The notes: generated from the letters alone by a model not told the origin. 64,000 nucleotides of DNA from JALYZC01 sp963725645 (GCA_963725645.1 CAVRZD010000006.1:1860001-1924000), one strand, 5' to 3'; counted from the stretch's first letter, positions 8,757-20,340 are shown. Numbers and translations: made by a program.

Positions 8757-9443
8757 CTACTGTACCGGCAGCTCAACGAGGCCTGCTTCGACCTCGGCAT
8801 GGCAGTTGGCGCAGAGCAACACGCATTTCGCAGCCTCCGCGCGGCAGCGCTGGATCGAGCGAGTCAAGCCGCGCTCCGAGAGCGCAAACAGCTTCGCCGC
8901 GGGGTCGAGATGGTGGAACTGGAGGGTTCCCACGTGCCGGTTGTATCCGCATATCGCGCAGCCGCCTCCAGCCTCCGCTACGAGGATCTCCTTCACCTTC
9001 TTGCGCCGCCGGACCACCCGTTCGCGCCGGCAGAGGAGGCAGCGGTAGGTGCCCCGTGACTCGAGGAAGAACTCCGTCACACCATGCCGCCGGCACTCGC
9101 GGAGGAGCCTGGCCATCCCCTGGTCCTTCGCGACACGCGCCGCGGCGCGCCGCGCACTTTCCTGGTTGCGCAGCCCGTGCTTCCGCATCCAGTAGCGGAT
9201 GGTCCCGGCGCTGACGCCGAGCTCCGTCGCCATTCGATCGTACGTCGCCCCGGCCGCGATGAGGACCTCGAGGCGGTCGCGCGCGACTCCGCCCCTCGGA
9301 GCGCAGCGCTCGCTGTTGACCGCCCGCAGACCATGCTTGGCCACCCAGTAGGCGACCGTCGAAGGATGCCGGTCCACCAGCGCCCCGATCTGCTCGAGCG
9401 ATAGGCCCTCGGCGAGGAATGCGGCTAGCCGGTCCCGATCCAT
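8757..9443 (-). CDS. Double HTH plus HNH-type nuclease-like protein
   Basis: 228 residues. Two helix-turn-helix repeats come first (LSLEQIGALVDRHPSTVAYW at ~14-33 and a second, ATYDRMATELGVSAGTIRYW). A small Cys pair (CLLC) follows, then an HNH-like end: CAICGYNRHVGTLQFHHLDP and CANCHAEVE, which supply a CxxC...HH...CxxCH metal-binding and catalytic core. The layout suggests a sequence-reading DNA nuclease. Such genes occur in several copies in related actinobacteria (family knowledge); whether they are homing-type elements or host functions is unclear. It lies 38 bp from tRNA-Asn on the same strand. Confidence 0.75.
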   Translation of the reverse strand: MDRDRLAAFLAEGLSLEQIGALVDRHPSTVAYWVAKHGLRAVNSERCAPRGGVARDRLEVLIAAGATYDRMATELGVSAGTIRYWMRKHGLRNQESARRAAARVAKDQGMARLLRECRRHGVTEFFLESRGTYRCLLCRRERVVRRRKKVKEILVAEAGGGCAICGYNRHVGTLQFHHLDPAAKLFALSERGLTRSIQRCRAEAAKCVLLCANCHAEVEAGLVELPVQ

Positions 9444-9520
9444 GGGGCGAACACTAGTTCGTGTCCTGACGCGCTGGTCGGAATCCGCCCGATTGGCACA
9501 GAGTCGTTACACGGGCCGCC

Positions 9521-11317
9521 TCAGTCCCACACGTCCGCGCGCTCCGCCGACGCGCGCTGGAGCGCGTCCTCGAGCCGGGTGACGATGTCGGCCCGCTGCA
9601 TCGCCAGCTCGGCGACGTCGAGGCTCCCCGCCGAGCGGCCGGTGGCGATGTCGCGTTCGAGACGGTCCTTCTCCAACTGGAGCGCCTCGACCTCGAGCGT
9701 TGCCGGGCCGGCCGGCTCGCGCGCGGCGCGCAGGGAGAGCTCGGCCATCAGGGAGAGCAGCTCGCCGTCGTCGGACGCGATGCCTTCGGTCGGCGCCTCG
9801 AGGTGCTCGCGGAGGTGCGCCGCCGCCCGGCGCGTCAGGGAGCCGGTGAAATGGCGCTCGAGGTCGAGCCCCGCCAGCGCCTTCGCGCCGACGTCCGGCA
9901 GCGCGATGCAGAGGGACAGGAACGTGCGCTCCGTCTGCTCGCGCTTGTCCAGTGCCGTCGCCGCCGACGTGGACCCGGCGCTCCCGTCGCCGTTGCCCTC
10001 CGGGCCCGCCGCCGCGAGCGAGGCCACGAGCCGCTCCGACAGGCCGAGCCGGTCGGCCGCACGGCGCACCAGCTCGTCGCGCTGGATGCCAGGCGCAACC
10101 GTCGCCAGAACCGCGCGCAGGTCGCCGAGCGCGCGGTCGCGCCCGCCCGCGCTCCCGAGGTCCGCCGCGGCGAGCACCCGCTCGAAGCTGAACTCCTCGA
10201 AGGGAACGGACGCGGCGATCAGCGCGCGCACGGCGTCGGCGCCCTCGTCGGTCACGAGCTCGGCCGGGTCGCGCCCCTCGGGAAGCGCCGCCACGCGGAG
10301 GTCGAGCTTCCGGCCGGCGGCCACGGCGGCGGCGCGCACCATCGCCTGCTGGCCCGACGCGTCGGCGTCGAGCGCGAGGGTCACGCGCGCCTCGTCGGAG
10401 CCACCCACGAGCCGCGCCAGCTCCCCCACCTGCTCCTCCGTCAGCGCCGTCCCCATCAAGCCCACCGTGTTGCGCAGGCCGGCCTGGTGCAGCGCCAGCA
10501 CGTCGGTGTAGCCCTCGACCAGCACGACCTCGCCGATCCGCGCCGCATCCGCCCGCGCAAGCGCCAGACCGAAGAGCTGGCGGCCCTTGTGGTACAGCTC
10601 GCCCTCGGGCGTGTTGAGGTACTTCGGCCCCCTCCCCTCCCCCATCTGGCGCGCGCCGAACCCGAGCACGCGGCCGCGGTGATCGGTCAGCGGGAACGTG
10701 ATGCGCCGGCGGAAGCGGTCGTACAGGCGTCCCTCGCCCTTCGCTCGCTGGGCCAGCCCGGCCTCGTAGGTCTCCCGGTTGGTGAACCCCGCGCTCCGCG
10801 CCGCCCCGAGCATCCGGTCGTACGCGCTGGGTGCGTAGCCGACGCGGAACTCCCGCAGCGCCGCCTCCTCCAGCCGCCGCCCAGCGAGGTACTCGCGCGC
10901 GCCGGCGGCCTCGTCGGACTCCCACAGGTAGCGCTCGTAGAACGACGTCGCGCGCTCCAGCAGCTCGTACAGCCGCTCGCGCCTGTGCCGTCGTTCGGCC
11001 GCGCGCGGATCCTCCTCCTCGCGTTGGAGCTCGATGCCGTAGCGGTCGGCGAGGTACTCCAGCGCGCCGACGAAGTCCAGACCCTCGGTCTCCTGCACGA
11101 ACGTGAACACGTCGCCGCCGGCCCCGCACCCGAAGCAGTGGTACACCTTCTTGACCGGGTCCACGCCGAACGACGGCGTGCGCTCCTCGTGGAACGGGCA
11201 CAGGCCCTCGAAGCGGTTGGCGCCCGCGCGCCGCAGCTCCGTCCGCGAGGACACCAGGTCCACCATGTCGACGGCGTCGCGGACCTGCTCCTTGGCATCT
11301 GCGCTGTAGCGGGCCAT
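9521..11317 (-). CDS. dnaG: DNA primase
   Basis: 598 residues; makes RNA primers at the replication fork. The N-terminal CHC2 zinc domain has C40-PFH43 and C61-FGC64. A RNA-polymerase core and TOPRIM fold follow, with VVLVEGYTDVLALHQAG (catalytic Glu) and LALDADASGQQA (DxD-type acidic pair), and the EGRDPAEL block. The C-terminal helicase-binding region is divergent, as is usual. ATG 11317 is the natural start, directly before the zinc domain. It is the last of a recO-ppdK-dgt-dnaG run, 40 bp after dgt. No rpoD gene follows it, unlike many genomes. Confidence 0.97.
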   Translation of the reverse strand: MARYSADAKEQVRDAVDMVDLVSSRTELRRAGANRFEGLCPFHEERTPSFGVDPVKKVYHCFGCGAGGDVFTFVQETEGLDFVGALEYLADRYGIELQREEEDPRAAERRHRRERLYELLERATSFYERYLWESDEAAGAREYLAGRRLEEAALREFRVGYAPSAYDRMLGAARSAGFTNRETYEAGLAQRAKGEGRLYDRFRRRITFPLTDHRGRVLGFGARQMGEGRGPKYLNTPEGELYHKGRQLFGLALARADAARIGEVVLVEGYTDVLALHQAGLRNTVGLMGTALTEEQVGELARLVGGSDEARVTLALDADASGQQAMVRAAAVAAGRKLDLRVAALPEGRDPAELVTDEGADAVRALIAASVPFEEFSFERVLAAADLGSAGGRDRALGDLRAVLATVAPGIQRDELVRRAADRLGLSERLVASLAAAGPEGNGDGSAGSTSAATALDKREQTERTFLSLCIALPDVGAKALAGLDLERHFTGSLTRRAAAHLREHLEAPTEGIASDDGELLSLMAELSLRAAREPAGPATLEVEALQLEKDRLERDIATGRSAGSLDVAELAMQRADIVTRLEDALQRASAERADVWD

Positions 11318-11357
11318 CAGCCCACCCTACGCCGGCCGCCAGCTCGCGGCGACGTGC

Positions 11358-12380
11358 TCACGCGAACGACCGCGGAACCGTCAGCGCCTCGAACTCGCGG
11401 ATGCAGAACCGGTCGGTCATCCCGGCGAGGTAGTCGACCACCCGCTCGGCCTCGCTCGCGCCGTCGACGCCGGCGGGCGGGTCGGCCGCGTAGCGCTCGA
11501 ACAGCGTCCGGATCACCGTGTCGATCCGCTCGCCCTCGCGGCGGGCCGCCTCGCCCAGGTACACGCGCTCGAACATGAACTCCCGCAGCCGCGACATCGC
11601 GCCGCCGACCGCCTCGCCCTGCACGATCTCGCCGGCGCTCGCCGAGTGCTCGACGAGGTCGTGCACCAGCGTGTCGATGCGCTTCGATCCCGTGTCGCCG
11701 AGCGACGCGATCGCCTCCGCCGGAAGGTCCGCGGCGTCGAGCACGCCCGCTCGAATCGCGTCGTCGATGTCGTGGTTGATGTAGGCGACGCGGTCCATCA
11801 CGTGGACGATCCGTCCCTCGGGCGTCGCCGGGTCCGGCGCCCCGCCGGAGTGGCGGAGGATCCCGTCGCGCACGGGCTCGCTGAGGTTGAGCCCGGCGCC
11901 GTCGCGCTCAAGCCGGTCGACCACGCGGAGCGAGTGTTCGTAGTGGCGGAAGGCGCCGCCGTAGCGCTCGCGCACGCAGGCGTCGAGCGCGGCCTCGCCG
12001 AGATGGCCGAACGGCGGGTGCCCGAGATCGTGGCCGAGGCCGATCGCCTCGACGAGGTCCTCGTTGAGCCGCAACGCGCGCGCCACGGTGCGCGAGATCT
12101 GCGTCACCTCGAGCGTGTGCGTGAGGCGCGTGCGGTAGTGGTCGCCCTCCGGCGCCACGAACACCTGCGTCTTGTGCTTGAGCCGCCGAAACGCCTTGGA
12201 GTGGACGATCCGGTCCCGGTCGCGCTGGAACGGCGTGCGCAGCGAGCAGTCCTCCTCCGGGCGGGCGCGCCGCGCCGGATAGGAGCGCGTCGCGCGCGCG
12301 TCTAGCTGCGCCTCCTCGAGCGCGCGCACGCGCGCGGCGAAGCCCTCAGCGACGGTGGGCTGATCGGTCGAGAGGGCCAT
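11358..12380 (-). CDS. dgt: dGTP triphosphohydrolase-like HD protein
   Basis: 340 residues of the HD superfamily. Motifs: FRRLKHKTQVFV, then EGDHYRTRLTHTLEV (first metal His), GLGHDLGHPPFGHLGE (the HD pair), and a later MDRVAYINHDIDDAI with the distal Asp. This is the pattern of the dNTPase subgroup that hydrolyses dGTP or other dNTPs to nucleoside and triphosphate. The family sits next to dnaG in many actinobacteria, as here, which would tie dNTP pool control to replication. Starts at ATG 12380, 39 bp after ppdK. Confidence 0.93.
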   Translation of the reverse strand: MALSTDQPTVAEGFAARVRALEEAQLDARATRSYPARRARPEEDCSLRTPFQRDRDRIVHSKAFRRLKHKTQVFVAPEGDHYRTRLTHTLEVTQISRTVARALRLNEDLVEAIGLGHDLGHPPFGHLGEAALDACVRERYGGAFRHYEHSLRVVDRLERDGAGLNLSEPVRDGILRHSGGAPDPATPEGRIVHVMDRVAYINHDIDDAIRAGVLDAADLPAEAIASLGDTGSKRIDTLVHDLVEHSASAGEIVQGEAVGGAMSRLREFMFERVYLGEAARREGERIDTVIRTLFERYAADPPAGVDGASEAERVVDYLAGMTDRFCIREFEALTVPRSFA

Positions 12381-12419
12381 GCCGTCGATTGTCGCAGCGC
12401 GAACGGATCGGCGGACGCG

Positions 12420-15074
<2,655 letters not shown>

Positions 15075-15093
15075 GACGCGATTCTATGAACCT

Positions 15094-15816
15094 CTACGCC
15101 GCGACGGCCGGACGCAGCCGCACGTGCGCGTGGTGCTCGACCGTTTCGCCGATCGCCCGCTCGGCCTGGCGGAGCACGCGCGGGTCGGCCTCGGGCGCCT
15201 CGGCCAGCGGCCGCGCGAGCGCGGCGACGAGAAAGGCGTGGGCCTGACCGTCCAGCGGGAAGGCCGAGGCCTCGCAGGCGTTGCACACGACGCCGCCGGC
15301 GGCGCCCGAGAAGGCCACGAGATGCTCGCGTTCACCGCAGGTGGCACACGCGTTGAGCTGTGGGGTCAGGCCGGCGGCGACCAGGAGCTTGACCCGGAAG
15401 GCGAGCTGGTTGGCGTGACCGGCGCGGGCCGGCTCGGCGTCGACCAGCGCCAGCTCGTTGGCCAGCAGGTGGAACACGGCCGGGTTGGGATCGCCGGCCT
15501 CGAACAGCCGCGCGACGGCGTCGCAGGCGCGGGCGGCGGTGTCGAGCCCGGCCCGGTCGTCGCGCAGGCGGGCGTGCGGCGCCACCGTCTCCGCGCTCGT
15601 CACCGTGAGCAGGTCGCCGCGACCCTCGTGCAGGACGAGGCGCAGGTGAAAGAAGGGCTCCAGGCGCCCGCCGAAGCGGCTGCGGGCCTTGCGAGCACCT
15701 TTGGCGATGGCGCCCACACGTCCGCGGTGCGGGGTATAGAGGTGCAGCACGCGATCGCCCTCGCCGTAGCGGATCGAACGCAGGACGATTGCGTCAGTCT
15801 TCAGGGAGCCAGGCAC
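15094..15816 (-). CDS. recO: DNA repair protein RecO
   Basis: 240 residues with the GTG start at 15816, behind AGGTGG. The N-terminal OB fold begins LKTDAIVLRSIRYGEGDRVL and is followed by YTPHRGRVGAIAKGARK. The C-terminal half carries a zinc site, CATCGEREHLVAFSG with CNACE. RecO loads RecA on SSB-coated DNA with RecR. The open frame extends upstream past the promoter into the divergent glutaredoxin leader, so the shorter start, which gives the family length, was chosen. It heads the run recO-ppdK-dgt-dnaG. Confidence 0.92.
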   Translation of the reverse strand: MPGSLKTDAIVLRSIRYGEGDRVLHLYTPHRGRVGAIAKGARKARSRFGGRLEPFFHLRLVLHEGRGDLLTVTSAETVAPHARLRDDRAGLDTAARACDAVARLFEAGDPNPAVFHLLANELALVDAEPARAGHANQLAFRVKLLVAAGLTPQLNACATCGEREHLVAFSGAAGGVVCNACEASAFPLDGQAHAFLVAALARPLAEAPEADPRVLRQAERAIGETVEHHAHVRLRPAVAA

Positions 15817-15837
15817 CCGTCCGACCCACCTGCAACA

Positions 15838-15857
15838 GTTGCGTGAGCAACTATACT
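15838..15857. promoter_or_regulatory. Candidate divergent promoter and palindrome between recO and glutaredoxin
   Basis: A palindrome GTTGC-GTGA-GCAAC (15838-15851) touches overlapping -10-like boxes: TATACT on the plus strand (15852-15857) and TATAGT on the minus strand. The plus start would lie only a few bases before the glutaredoxin ATG at 15868. The minus transcript would have a ~27-nt leader with the recO ribosome site. No convincing -35 is seen, and no experimental support is available. Confidence 0.4.
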
Positions 15858-15867
15858 TTGTGAAGTA

Positions 15868-16125
15868 ATGAAGAGAGTCATCGTCTACTCGGCCGATCCC
15901 TGCGCCCGCTGCGGCAAGGCCAAGGCCCTGCTCGAGCGCCACGGGATCGCGTTCTCCGAGGTCAATCTGACAAAGGACCCGGACGGCCGGGCCGAGCTCG
16001 TCGAGCGCACCGGCCTCATGACCTTCCCGCAGATCGTGATCGGCGACCGCACCATCGGCGGGCTCGCCGACCTCGAGCAGGCCGAGGCCGAGGGGCGTCT
16101 GCCGGAGCTGGTCGCCGCCGCCTAG
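15868..16125 (+). CDS. Glutaredoxin-like protein
   Basis: 85 residues with one glutaredoxin/thioredoxin fold: strand RVIVYSADPC, active site C-A-R-C (residues ~12-15), then FSEVNLTKDPDGRAEL, the cis-Pro loop TFPQIVIGD and the Gly pair IGGLADL. Likely a thiol-disulfide or mycoredoxin-type reductase in the cytoplasm. It is transcribed away from recO with an almost leaderless start. Its TAG stop (16123-16125) coincides with the TA target of the IS630 element that follows, yet the stop codon is preserved. Confidence 0.88.
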   Translation: MKRVIVYSADPCARCGKAKALLERHGIAFSEVNLTKDPDGRAELVERTGLMTFPQIVIGDRTIGGLADLEQAEAEGRLPELVAAA

Positions 16126-17201
16126 TGACCTGAGTCAGAGATTCGTTGGCAGTAGGCGGCGAGGCTGTCGAGGATCTGGTCTGCGGTCTTGTGCCAGACG
16201 TAGGGCTTGGGGTCTTCGTTCCAGTTGGTGATCCAGGTGCGGATCGAGGCGACCAGGTCGCGGACCGAGCGGTGGGCTGAGCGTTTGATCCATTTGCTGG
16301 TCAGCTCGGCGAACCAGCGCTCGACGAGGTTCAGCCAAGAGCTGTAGGTCGGCGTGAAGTGCAGATTGAAGCGCGGGTGGCGCAGCAGCCAGCGCTGGAT
16401 CGACGGGGTCTTGTGCGTCGAGGAGTTGTCGAGCACCACGTGGACGTCCAGATGCGCCGGCACCGAGCTATCGACCAGGTTGAGGAACCGGCGGAACTCC
16501 TCGGCGCGATGGCGCGGCGACATGTCGGCGATCACCTGACCGGAGGCGACGTCGAGCGCGGCGTAGAGGTTCGTGGTGCCGTTGCGCACGTAGTCGTGGG
16601 TGCGCCGCTCGGGCACCCCGGGCATCAGCGGCAGCACCGGCGCCGAGCGGTCAAGCGCCTGGATCTGGGACTTCTCATCGACACACAGCACCACCGCGGC
16701 ATCGGGAGGGTTCAGATACAGCCCGACGATGTCTCTGACCTTGTCGATGAACTGCGGATCGGGCGAGAGCTTGAAGGCCTCGGTCTGATGCGGTTTGAGC
16801 CCAAACGCCCGCCAGATCCGGCTGATCGCCGACTGGCTCATCCCCGTCGCCTGAGCCATCGAGCGCGTCGACCAATGCGTTGCGTCAGGCGGCTGCTCTT
16901 CGAGCGTCTTGACGATCACCCGCTCGATCCGATCGTCGCCGATCGAACGCGGCTTCCCCGGCCGCGGCTCGTCGTGCAACCCATCAAAGCCACGCCGGGC
17001 GAAGCGACCCCGCCACTTGCCCACAGTCGACTTCGTGCACCCCAAACGGGCCGCGATCTCCTTGCTCGCCACCCCATCAGCCGCCGCCAACACGATCTTG
17101 CAGCGCAATGCCAGCGCCTGCGCGCTCTTGGGGCGGCGAGCCCAGCGCTCGAGCACCTCCCGCTCCTCGTCGCTGAGCACCACCTCGACACGCTGCGCCA
17201 T
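16122..17201 (-). CDS. IS630-family transposase (intact)
   Basis: 359 residues. The N-terminal HTH region (SKEIAARLGCTKSTVGKWRGRFARRG) is followed by a second small HTH (MAQATGMSQSAISRIWRAFG) and a DDE core: VVLCVDEKSQIQALDR, VHVVLDNSSTHKTP and SSWLNLVERWFAELT. It runs from ATG 17201 to a TAG whose TA is the target duplication: the element ends ...GGT CAC and the host CTAG supplies the stop. There is no frameshift, so it is likely active. Confidence 0.92.
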   Translation of the reverse strand: MAQRVEVVLSDEEREVLERWARRPKSAQALALRCKIVLAAADGVASKEIAARLGCTKSTVGKWRGRFARRGFDGLHDEPRPGKPRSIGDDRIERVIVKTLEEQPPDATHWSTRSMAQATGMSQSAISRIWRAFGLKPHQTEAFKLSPDPQFIDKVRDIVGLYLNPPDAAVVLCVDEKSQIQALDRSAPVLPLMPGVPERRTHDYVRNGTTNLYAALDVASGQVIADMSPRHRAEEFRRFLNLVDSSVPAHLDVHVVLDNSSTHKTPSIQRWLLRHPRFNLHFTPTYSSWLNLVERWFAELTSKWIKRSAHRSVRDLVASIRTWITNWNEDPKPYVWHKTADQILDSLAAYCQRISDSGH

Positions 17202-17282
17202 AACCGCCTCCCATCGTCGTAGATAACGACGATGGATTCGCCCCCGAACCCAACAAGCCTGCGAACTAACGACTCAGGTCAC
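16125..17282 (-). mobile_element. IS630-family insertion sequence, copy A, 1158 bp
   Basis: Flanked by the TA duplication typical of IS630 (16123-16124 and 17283-17284), inside a CTAG target. Terminal inverted repeats begin GTGACCTGAGTC on both ends and stay partly matched for ~25 bp. It contains one complete transposase gene on the minus strand. It lies exactly on the stop codon of the glutaredoxin gene, and its left end contributes nothing to that protein. Confidence 0.92.
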
Positions 17283-17358
17283 TAGCGCGCGGCGATCGCG
17301 AACGACGCGACGCTGGACTTCGAGACGTTGCCCGCGGCGTCCTTCGCCGTGGTTGCCC
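17283..17358 (-). pseudogene. Fragment: C-terminal end of an Ig-like exported protein
   Basis: On the minus strand ~24 codons read ATTAKDAAGNVSKSS-VASFAIAAR and then stop. This closely matches the C-terminus of the gene at 24969 (ATAKDAAGNVSRPSVAAFTIAR). Similarity stops near 17358, so only the tail of the domain remains. It abuts the right end of IS630 copy A. Confidence 0.7.
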
Positions 17359-17406
17359 CAGGTGCGGCAGGTCGTACATCAAGGGTCGGTCTGCACGCGT
17401 GAGTTG

Positions 17407-17667
17407 ATGAGTTCACCGTCCGTCACGCTCTCGGTGCGTGTGAGCCGGCACCTCGCCGGCCGGTTGGACGAGCTGGCCGCTAATCGTGGGGTTGGCCGCT
17501 CGGCGATGCTGCGCCAGCTGATCATGGACGCCGCGCCCAACGGCGATGAGCTGCCCACCGAGGAGGAGATCCTTCGGCTGCTCTGGGAGCGGGCGCGCAG
17601 CGGGAACGTGGGCGCGTGCAAGTACCTGCTCCAGCGCGACGCCGCCGGGGACCGGACCTGGGCATGA
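17407..17667 (+). CDS. Ribbon-helix-helix (CopG-like) protein
   Basis: 86 residues from ATG 17407. Residues ~5-45 (SVTLSVRVSRHLAGRLDEL, then RGVGRSAMLRQLIMDA) give the beta strand and two helices of an RHH DNA-binding domain. The C-terminal half (EEEILRLLWERARSGNVGACKYLLQRD) is a helical module also seen in the second RHH protein at 23238. It is probably a transcription regulator or antitoxin-like protein. No toxin-like partner follows: the next coupled frame ends after six codons. It lies inside the IS-rich island. Confidence 0.75.
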   Translation: MSSPSVTLSVRVSRHLAGRLDELAANRGVGRSAMLRQLIMDAAPNGDELPTEEEILRLLWERARSGNVGACKYLLQRDAAGDRTWA

Positions 17668-17706
17668 CGCCGCCGCCGACGTGATCGACTGACCCCGGGG
17701 GCATCA

Positions 17707-17731
17707 CCGCCCGCCGGGCGGGATATTGTTC
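17707..17731 (+). terminator. Possible terminator after the RHH gene
   Basis: A 6-bp GC stem CCGCCC-GCC-GGGCGG (17707-17721) is followed by GATATTGTT, a weak T-containing tail. It sits 40 bp after the RHH stop codon. Short stem, so low confidence. Confidence 0.3.
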
Positions 17732-17857
17732 GCCATGTCGGCGCCTTGCAACGGTGCGGTCTTCCCGGAGGCCCCGCCTCAGGGCGAGACAAGCCTGCGA
17801 ATGCTTTGCGGCGGGGCGCCGACCTTCTACCCTACGCCGGCAACCGCACCACGGGGT

Positions 17858-18703
17858 CTAGCCGGTGGCGTGAGCTCGCACTTTGAGGTGCATCCGGACG
17901 GCCAGCTGCCAGTCGGGGAGCTGCAGGACTTCGCGACGCTCGCTGGCGAGCACCAGGTTGCGCGTCGCCGCGCCGTTCAAGCCGTCGATCAGCGGGACGG
18001 CACGGGCGCGGCTTCGGGCTTCGCGCAAGACGTTGCGCGCGAGCTGCAGCTTCGTGCAGCCCCCGCGGCCGACGATGTGGAATAGGCCGTAGGCCGGACG
18101 CTGCACCAGCGACAGCAGTGCCTCGGCCAGATGGACGGTGTAGGTCGGGCAGCTGCGCGTGGCAGCGTCCACCGGCACGGTGTCGGACACGGCCGCCGCG
18201 GCCAACACCGCCTCGACGATGTTGTCGCCGGCGAGTCCGAACAGCCACGAGGTGCGCACGAGCGCATGGAGCTCGTTTGCGCCCGCCACGGCCCTCTCGG
18301 CTGCGAGCTTTGCGACGCCGAGCGTCGTCATCGGCAGGGCGGGGCTCGACTCGACATACGGCTGGTCGGAGTACCCGTCGAAGACCTCGGCGCACGACAC
18401 ATAGATGATCAACGCCCCCACCGCCCGTGCCGCCACCGCCAGGTTGTGAGCGGCCTCGGCGGTCTGGGCGCCGCTCCCCAGCCGCGGAGGCATCTGCGCG
18501 CAGTCGACGACCACAGACGGTTGGAGGCGCCCGACCACGTTTCGACAAGCAGCGGCGTCGAGCAGGTCAAGTTCATGATGACTCCGGCGCGCGACCTCGA
18601 GGCCAGCCTGGCTGAATCGGTCGACGACGGAACGGCCGAGCTGGCCGTCGGCACCTGCCACCAGGACATCGGTTGACGCGTCAGGCACGGGCAATCTCGG
18701 CAT
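17858..18703 (-). CDS. RmlD-like dTDP-4-dehydrorhamnose reductase, degenerate active site
   Basis: 281-residue extended-SDR protein. The Rossmann start is VLVAGADGQLGRSVVDRF; SCAEVFDGYSDQPYVESSPALP matches the RmlD substrate region, and FHIVGRGGCTKLQLARNVL matches its C-terminal domain. The catalytic YxxxK should follow, but the stretch reads TTLGVAKLAAE, with Leu where the family has Tyr; the Lys is kept. The enzyme may therefore be inactive or changed in function. It overlaps the rmlA remnant by 23 nt, as in a dTDP-rhamnose operon. The neighbourhood is decaying, so it may be on its way to a pseudogene. Confidence 0.75.
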   Translation of the reverse strand: MPRLPVPDASTDVLVAGADGQLGRSVVDRFSQAGLEVARRSHHELDLLDAAACRNVVGRLQPSVVVDCAQMPPRLGSGAQTAEAAHNLAVAARAVGALIIYVSCAEVFDGYSDQPYVESSPALPMTTLGVAKLAAERAVAGANELHALVRTSWLFGLAGDNIVEAVLAAAAVSDTVPVDAATRSCPTYTVHLAEALLSLVQRPAYGLFHIVGRGGCTKLQLARNVLREARSRARAVPLIDGLNGAATRNLVLASERREVLQLPDWQLAVRMHLKVRAHATG

Positions 18704-19545
18704 CCTTGCCCACGACCAGAGGGTACGCCTTTGGGCAGTTGGAACTCACGGAAGAGCCTTGCTCGCGTCCCACCGCGCCGTGCTGGAGAGGCTCGGCGAT
18801 GTGTTGGATCTCCGCACGGGACAGCACGACGGAATCCTCGATCTCGGCCCCCTGGACGACCGCCTCGTCACCGATGCAGGTGTGCGGTCCGCTGTAGGCG
18901 TTCGCGATCGTCGCCGCCGCCCCAATGGCCACGGGCCCCGGATCACCGACGACCTCGCCTTCCTCTGCTTGGTCCAGCACGAGACGGTCGCTTTCGAGCA
19001 GGCCCGTCGGCTGCCGTCATAGCACCACCAGCCGCGGGTCGTTCCGTACGCCACGTCTCGCCGATCGTCCAGCACAGCGCCCGCGTCGGGATCTCCAGCT
19101 CGTCGCGCCCGGAGCGCACGCTGTCTGCCCCTTCGCCGCGCGCGGTGAGGACCAGCGTGTCGCGACGCCGGCGGATGATGCGCTCGATCAATGGCCGAAG
19201 CGGGGTCGTGGAGGAGCCGCGAACCGAGCGAACGATGAACGGTGACCCGGACAGGAACCGCTCTGCCCCCAAGGATCTAGGTCCCATCCTCTCGGGGCCC
19301 TCTCGCTGGATGCAGGCGACGCCGGGCCGCAGCCGGTGCCATCGCCGACCGGCCCGGATGTCGCGGAGATCGCGCGATGCACGGCGATCGCGACCTCCGC
19401 GATCCCGGCCCGGCGCAGGCTCTCCAGGGCGTGGAGGACGATGGCCCGGTTGGCCACCGGTACGAGCCTCGCGAGCGGGGGTGCCGATCAGGGTGCTGAC
19501 CGCGTCGTCACCACGCGAGTCGGCGATGATGAGCGCTTTGATCAC
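18681..19545 (-). pseudogene. Remnant of glucose-1-phosphate thymidylyltransferase (RmlA, long form)
   Basis: Pieces of an RmlA-like protein appear in order in different minus-strand frames. They are an N-terminal MIKALIIADSRGDDAVS (19545 down), ANRAIVLHALESLRRAGIAE (~19457), then LGAERFLSGSPFIV, and finally a left-handed beta-helix tail (IGAAATIANAYSGPHTCIGD to YPLVVGKDAEIARA) ending at 18681. The total length of ~865 bp is short of the ~1,065 expected, so there are several frameshifts and at least one deletion. The GG-x-GTRLRP signature loop is lost. It would once have made dTDP-glucose for rhamnose synthesis. Confidence 0.7.
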
Positions 19546-19659
19546 ATCCCAGCAACGTGCGTCCCTGGGTGAGCTGTCCGGCTACTCCTTGCGCGCGGTC
19601 GGAATTTCGGCCATGCGGGTCCAGCGGCCCTGCCGCGCCCGGAGCCCTCGGCCTGTCGG

Positions 19660-20328
19660 TTACCCCGCCAGGTCGGCCAGCTGGAAGTCGGGTTCTTCGC
19701 CGAACTCGCGGTGCAGCCGTTTGCGCAGCTCGCCGTAGCGGCGCTTGGCCTCGGTGCGGCGTCCGCGCTTGATGTACGCCGTGATGAGGGCGCGCTGCAC
19801 GTCGCTGTCCAGCGGCTGCAGGTCGGCGAGGCGGTGCAGCGCGTTCGTCGCTCCGTCGAGGTCCTTCTCGTTCCACAGGATGTCGCTGAGCGTGCGAAGA
19901 GCATGCTCCGCCGTGACCCGGAGCCGGCTGCGCTCGCCCAGCGCCCAATCCGCGTAGGGCTCGTCGGCCAGGAACTCGCCCTTGTACAGCTTCAGTCCCT
20001 GCTCGAGGCGGTCAATGGCCCCAGCATGGTCGCCAGCGCTGAGCGCGAGCCGCGCCTTGTCGAGGTTGCGTTCGAACTCGTCGGCGTCGATCCGCACCCT
20101 GCGGCGGTCGATCGCATACCCGCCGGGCCGCGCGAGCACGAACGAAGAGGCGCCGCGCGCGCGTTCGGGCTCGAGCCGGTTGCGCAGGACGTGCACGAAG
20201 TGGCGCACGAAGCCAAGCGCTTCGAAGCCGCGCTCGGGCCAGAGCGACTCGGCGATCTCCTCCAGATAAGCGCCGCCTGGGCGGTCCCCATGCTCGGACG
20301 GGCGAGCTCGAGCCCTACGCCTGAGCAA
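19660..20328 (-). pseudogene. 5'-truncated SARP/BTAD-type regulator
   Basis: The frame reads the last half of a winged-helix domain (EIAESLWPERGFEALGFVRH ... LARPGGYAIDRRRVRID) and then a bacterial transcriptional activator domain: DADEFERNLDKARLALSAGD, LYKGEFLADEPYADWALGE, RLRVTAEHALRTLSDI, LQPLDSDVQRALITAYIKRG. Intact SARPs need about 40-60 more residues before the helix seen here. The available TTG start at 20328 adds only unrelated residues, and IS630 copy B lies 12 bp further on. The protein has probably lost DNA recognition. Confidence 0.72.
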
Positions 20329-20340
20329 TGGGTGGTTCTA

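Noticed and set aside
18943..19545. 200-codon minus-strand frame as an independent gene
   Set aside because: Its start and middle match separate pieces of RmlA, and other pieces lie in other frames, so it is part of the rmlA remnant.
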